Origin: Protonemura montana
Taxonomy: Eukaryota; Arthropoda; Insecta; Plecoptera; Nemouridae
Direction of reading: 5' to 3'
Assembly (NCBI GenBank): GCA_947568835.1
Contig: OX387602.1
Location: 7,472,570-7,536,569 of the forward strand
DNA length: 64,000 bases
Below the pieces are notes generated by a model, which saw only the letters and a program-made list of their open reading frames with translations, ran no database searches and had not been told where the DNA came from. Of the stretch, positions 62,348 to 64,000 are shown piece after piece (positions within the stretch are counted from its first letter, which is position 1; each line of letters starts with the position of its first letter). A program made the translations under genes and the position numbers.

Positions 62348-64000
62348 AGGTAGGTTTCTAGGCTGAAGGCGTGTTCCTTTTGATGGGACCAATTGCCTCA
62401 TGATGATTATCGTCCGGGATAATCCCCGTTTTCATGAGCATGATTACGTTGATCTCTAAAGTTGAGCATGGCACCTCCACCGCTAGATGAATGAAGGGAT
62501 AAGTAACCTTGAACCTGTTTACTGCATAAAAAACTGCTAAAATCTGGACTTTTCCAACGTTTATTTTAAAAATTAACGCAAATATTTACTCACGTTTTTT
62601 TTTTCAAAACTTTCGTGTTGTACTTTTGTTTGTTGTACATACTTAAAGTATTTAAGTATGCATTCTTAAAGTGAATAAAAATAAATTTGAGCTTACTTTG
62701 TATACATCAACATATTCCTTCAGGCATAATTTCAGCAAAAAAATGTAAAAATCATCTTGTCCTATAGATCAAACAGAGAAGTGGACAACCGATGTTTATT
62801 TTCCTCGCTGATTCTAAACGTGTCCGAATTTTTAATGAAAACCCAAATAAAAAAAATAAAAAAATGGTAGACGATTGGTAATATTGGAAACCGTAAAATG
62901 AAACGGCCATTAAATGTATCGCGACTCGTCGACACAGCCCATTAAATCTGATGGAAACCAGGGAAAGTCTGGTGTGCAGTCAGAAAAATATTAATCCAGC
63001 TCGGTTTACTTGATCAACTCGCCATGGCTTTTATTAAAACTTTTCCGGTGATCTATCAGCAAAAATTAACAAACCTAATCCATCATCCACTCGTTGCTCA
63101 CTTTTTTAAGTACACTGCCAGCATTCCTTCTCCATATTTCAACGAAACCTGGCCAATGTTGAATTAATTACCTACCGATAATGACATTTTTAAATGATGG
63201 GCTTCGTAATTTGTAAAAATCCGTGTAAAAAGTTATAATCGAATATGGCTCTCGGAGCATTGGGTTTCTCTTTGAAGCTTGACTCAATGCCGCTCCAGTG
63301 AGCTTCTGGCAAACTAATTATCTTTCCTCCAACCCAAATACAACTATAAAAGTAGTAAAAGAACGAATATTACACAGTTTTATCTCTGGAAATATAAAAT
63401 CCGGCATTTAATCTTGAAATATTTTGATCATGGTACATTTCATCTCAGCTCTACAGTCTATACCAATCATAATTAAAAGCCACCCAAGATAACGTCTGTC
63501 AACTTCTCATTTGTCAACCAACTTATAAAACATGAGAGGTACAAGAATTTATGATTTAACAAAATAGAATGGCCAAAATGCAAACAACGTCCACCACTTC
63601 ATGCTCGAGCTGAAAACGCATTATGTAATGCTTGTTCCTATTCCCTTTCCGACCACCTGATCACATAGCTAGTCCAAAAGGGTACATCTGCCAAACAGCA
63701 TGGCGAGGGCCAAGGGACTGTCACATCAATATTAACTGGCATGGTGTCTGTCACAACACACACGACGCAACCACCCGCACAGAAGATCAAATTTGAAAGC
63801 TAAACCTAAATCTAATCCCAAGTTCGCTCCGACTGTCGGTTCACGATCTATTTAAAACTCAAAAGCTTACCCTTCGTAGTGACGTAAAACCTTCTAGTTG
63901 TATTTTTGACTTCGAATTGCTAATACTAAATGCATTTTTATTAAATCTGTTAATCTTTCCTTTTTTTAGAGCAAATATTAACATGGAAATTAAAAAGGGT
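61848..64000. other. Non-coding stretch
   Basis: No gene recognised. The only distinct item is the hexanucleotide array listed separately. Confidence 0.5.
62263..62347. repeat. (ACG)6(ACGGCG)10 hexanucleotide repeat
   Basis: Six ACG units pass into about ten uninterrupted ACGGCG units and end ACGACG. In one plus frame it would read as Asp-Gly repeats, but a TAG lies a few codons upstream and the frame soon closes, so it is not coding as it stands. Confidence 0.95.

Overview
This looks like nuclear DNA of an arthropod. The one host exon I recognise, on the minus strand at 35776-36286, encodes the N-terminus of a neuroligin: signal peptide, start of the cholinesterase-like domain, and a clean splice donor. 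The rest is AT-rich, nearly gene-free sequence with microsatellites and transposon remains, as expected of a large-intron invertebrate genome. The exact order cannot be read from the sequence.

Layout. 1-35775 is very probably intron 1 of the neuroligin gene (unless it hosts nested genes), since the next exon would lie at lower coordinates and I do not see it. This stretch contains a three-unit 49-bp tandem repeat (10835-10976), a 5'-truncated LINE with an (ATT)n tail (14761-15722, minus strand), one copy of a dispersed repeat (21419-21525; second copy at 61743-61847) and a decayed tandem array with about five units (22575-23225). 36287-41132 is the 5' flank of the neuroligin gene.

41133-48155 holds the most interesting object: an apparently intact two-gene CACTA/EnSpm-like DNA transposon. 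Gene A (42928-45063) is a 711-residue DDE transposase in a single coding exon behind two 5'-untranslated exons. Gene B (45300-47005) is a six-exon gene whose splice phases all agree and which gives a 377-residue protein ending in a DUF4806-type domain. A splice donor directly after the transposase stop codon and an acceptor just before the gene B start codon suggest that the two genes share a transcript. GGGATATCCC-rich repeats lie on both sides of the pair, and a 71-78 bp tandem repeat follows gene B.

48156-64000 is again non-genic. It contains a 650-bp non-autonomous hAT element (53832-54481) with matching terminal inverted repeats and a perfect 8-bp target-site duplication, a 30-bp perfect palindrome next to a degenerate hammerhead-ribozyme-like core (58487-58563), and an (ACGGCG)n hexanucleotide array (62263-62347). 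Most other open frames here are short, match nothing I recognise and look like chance.
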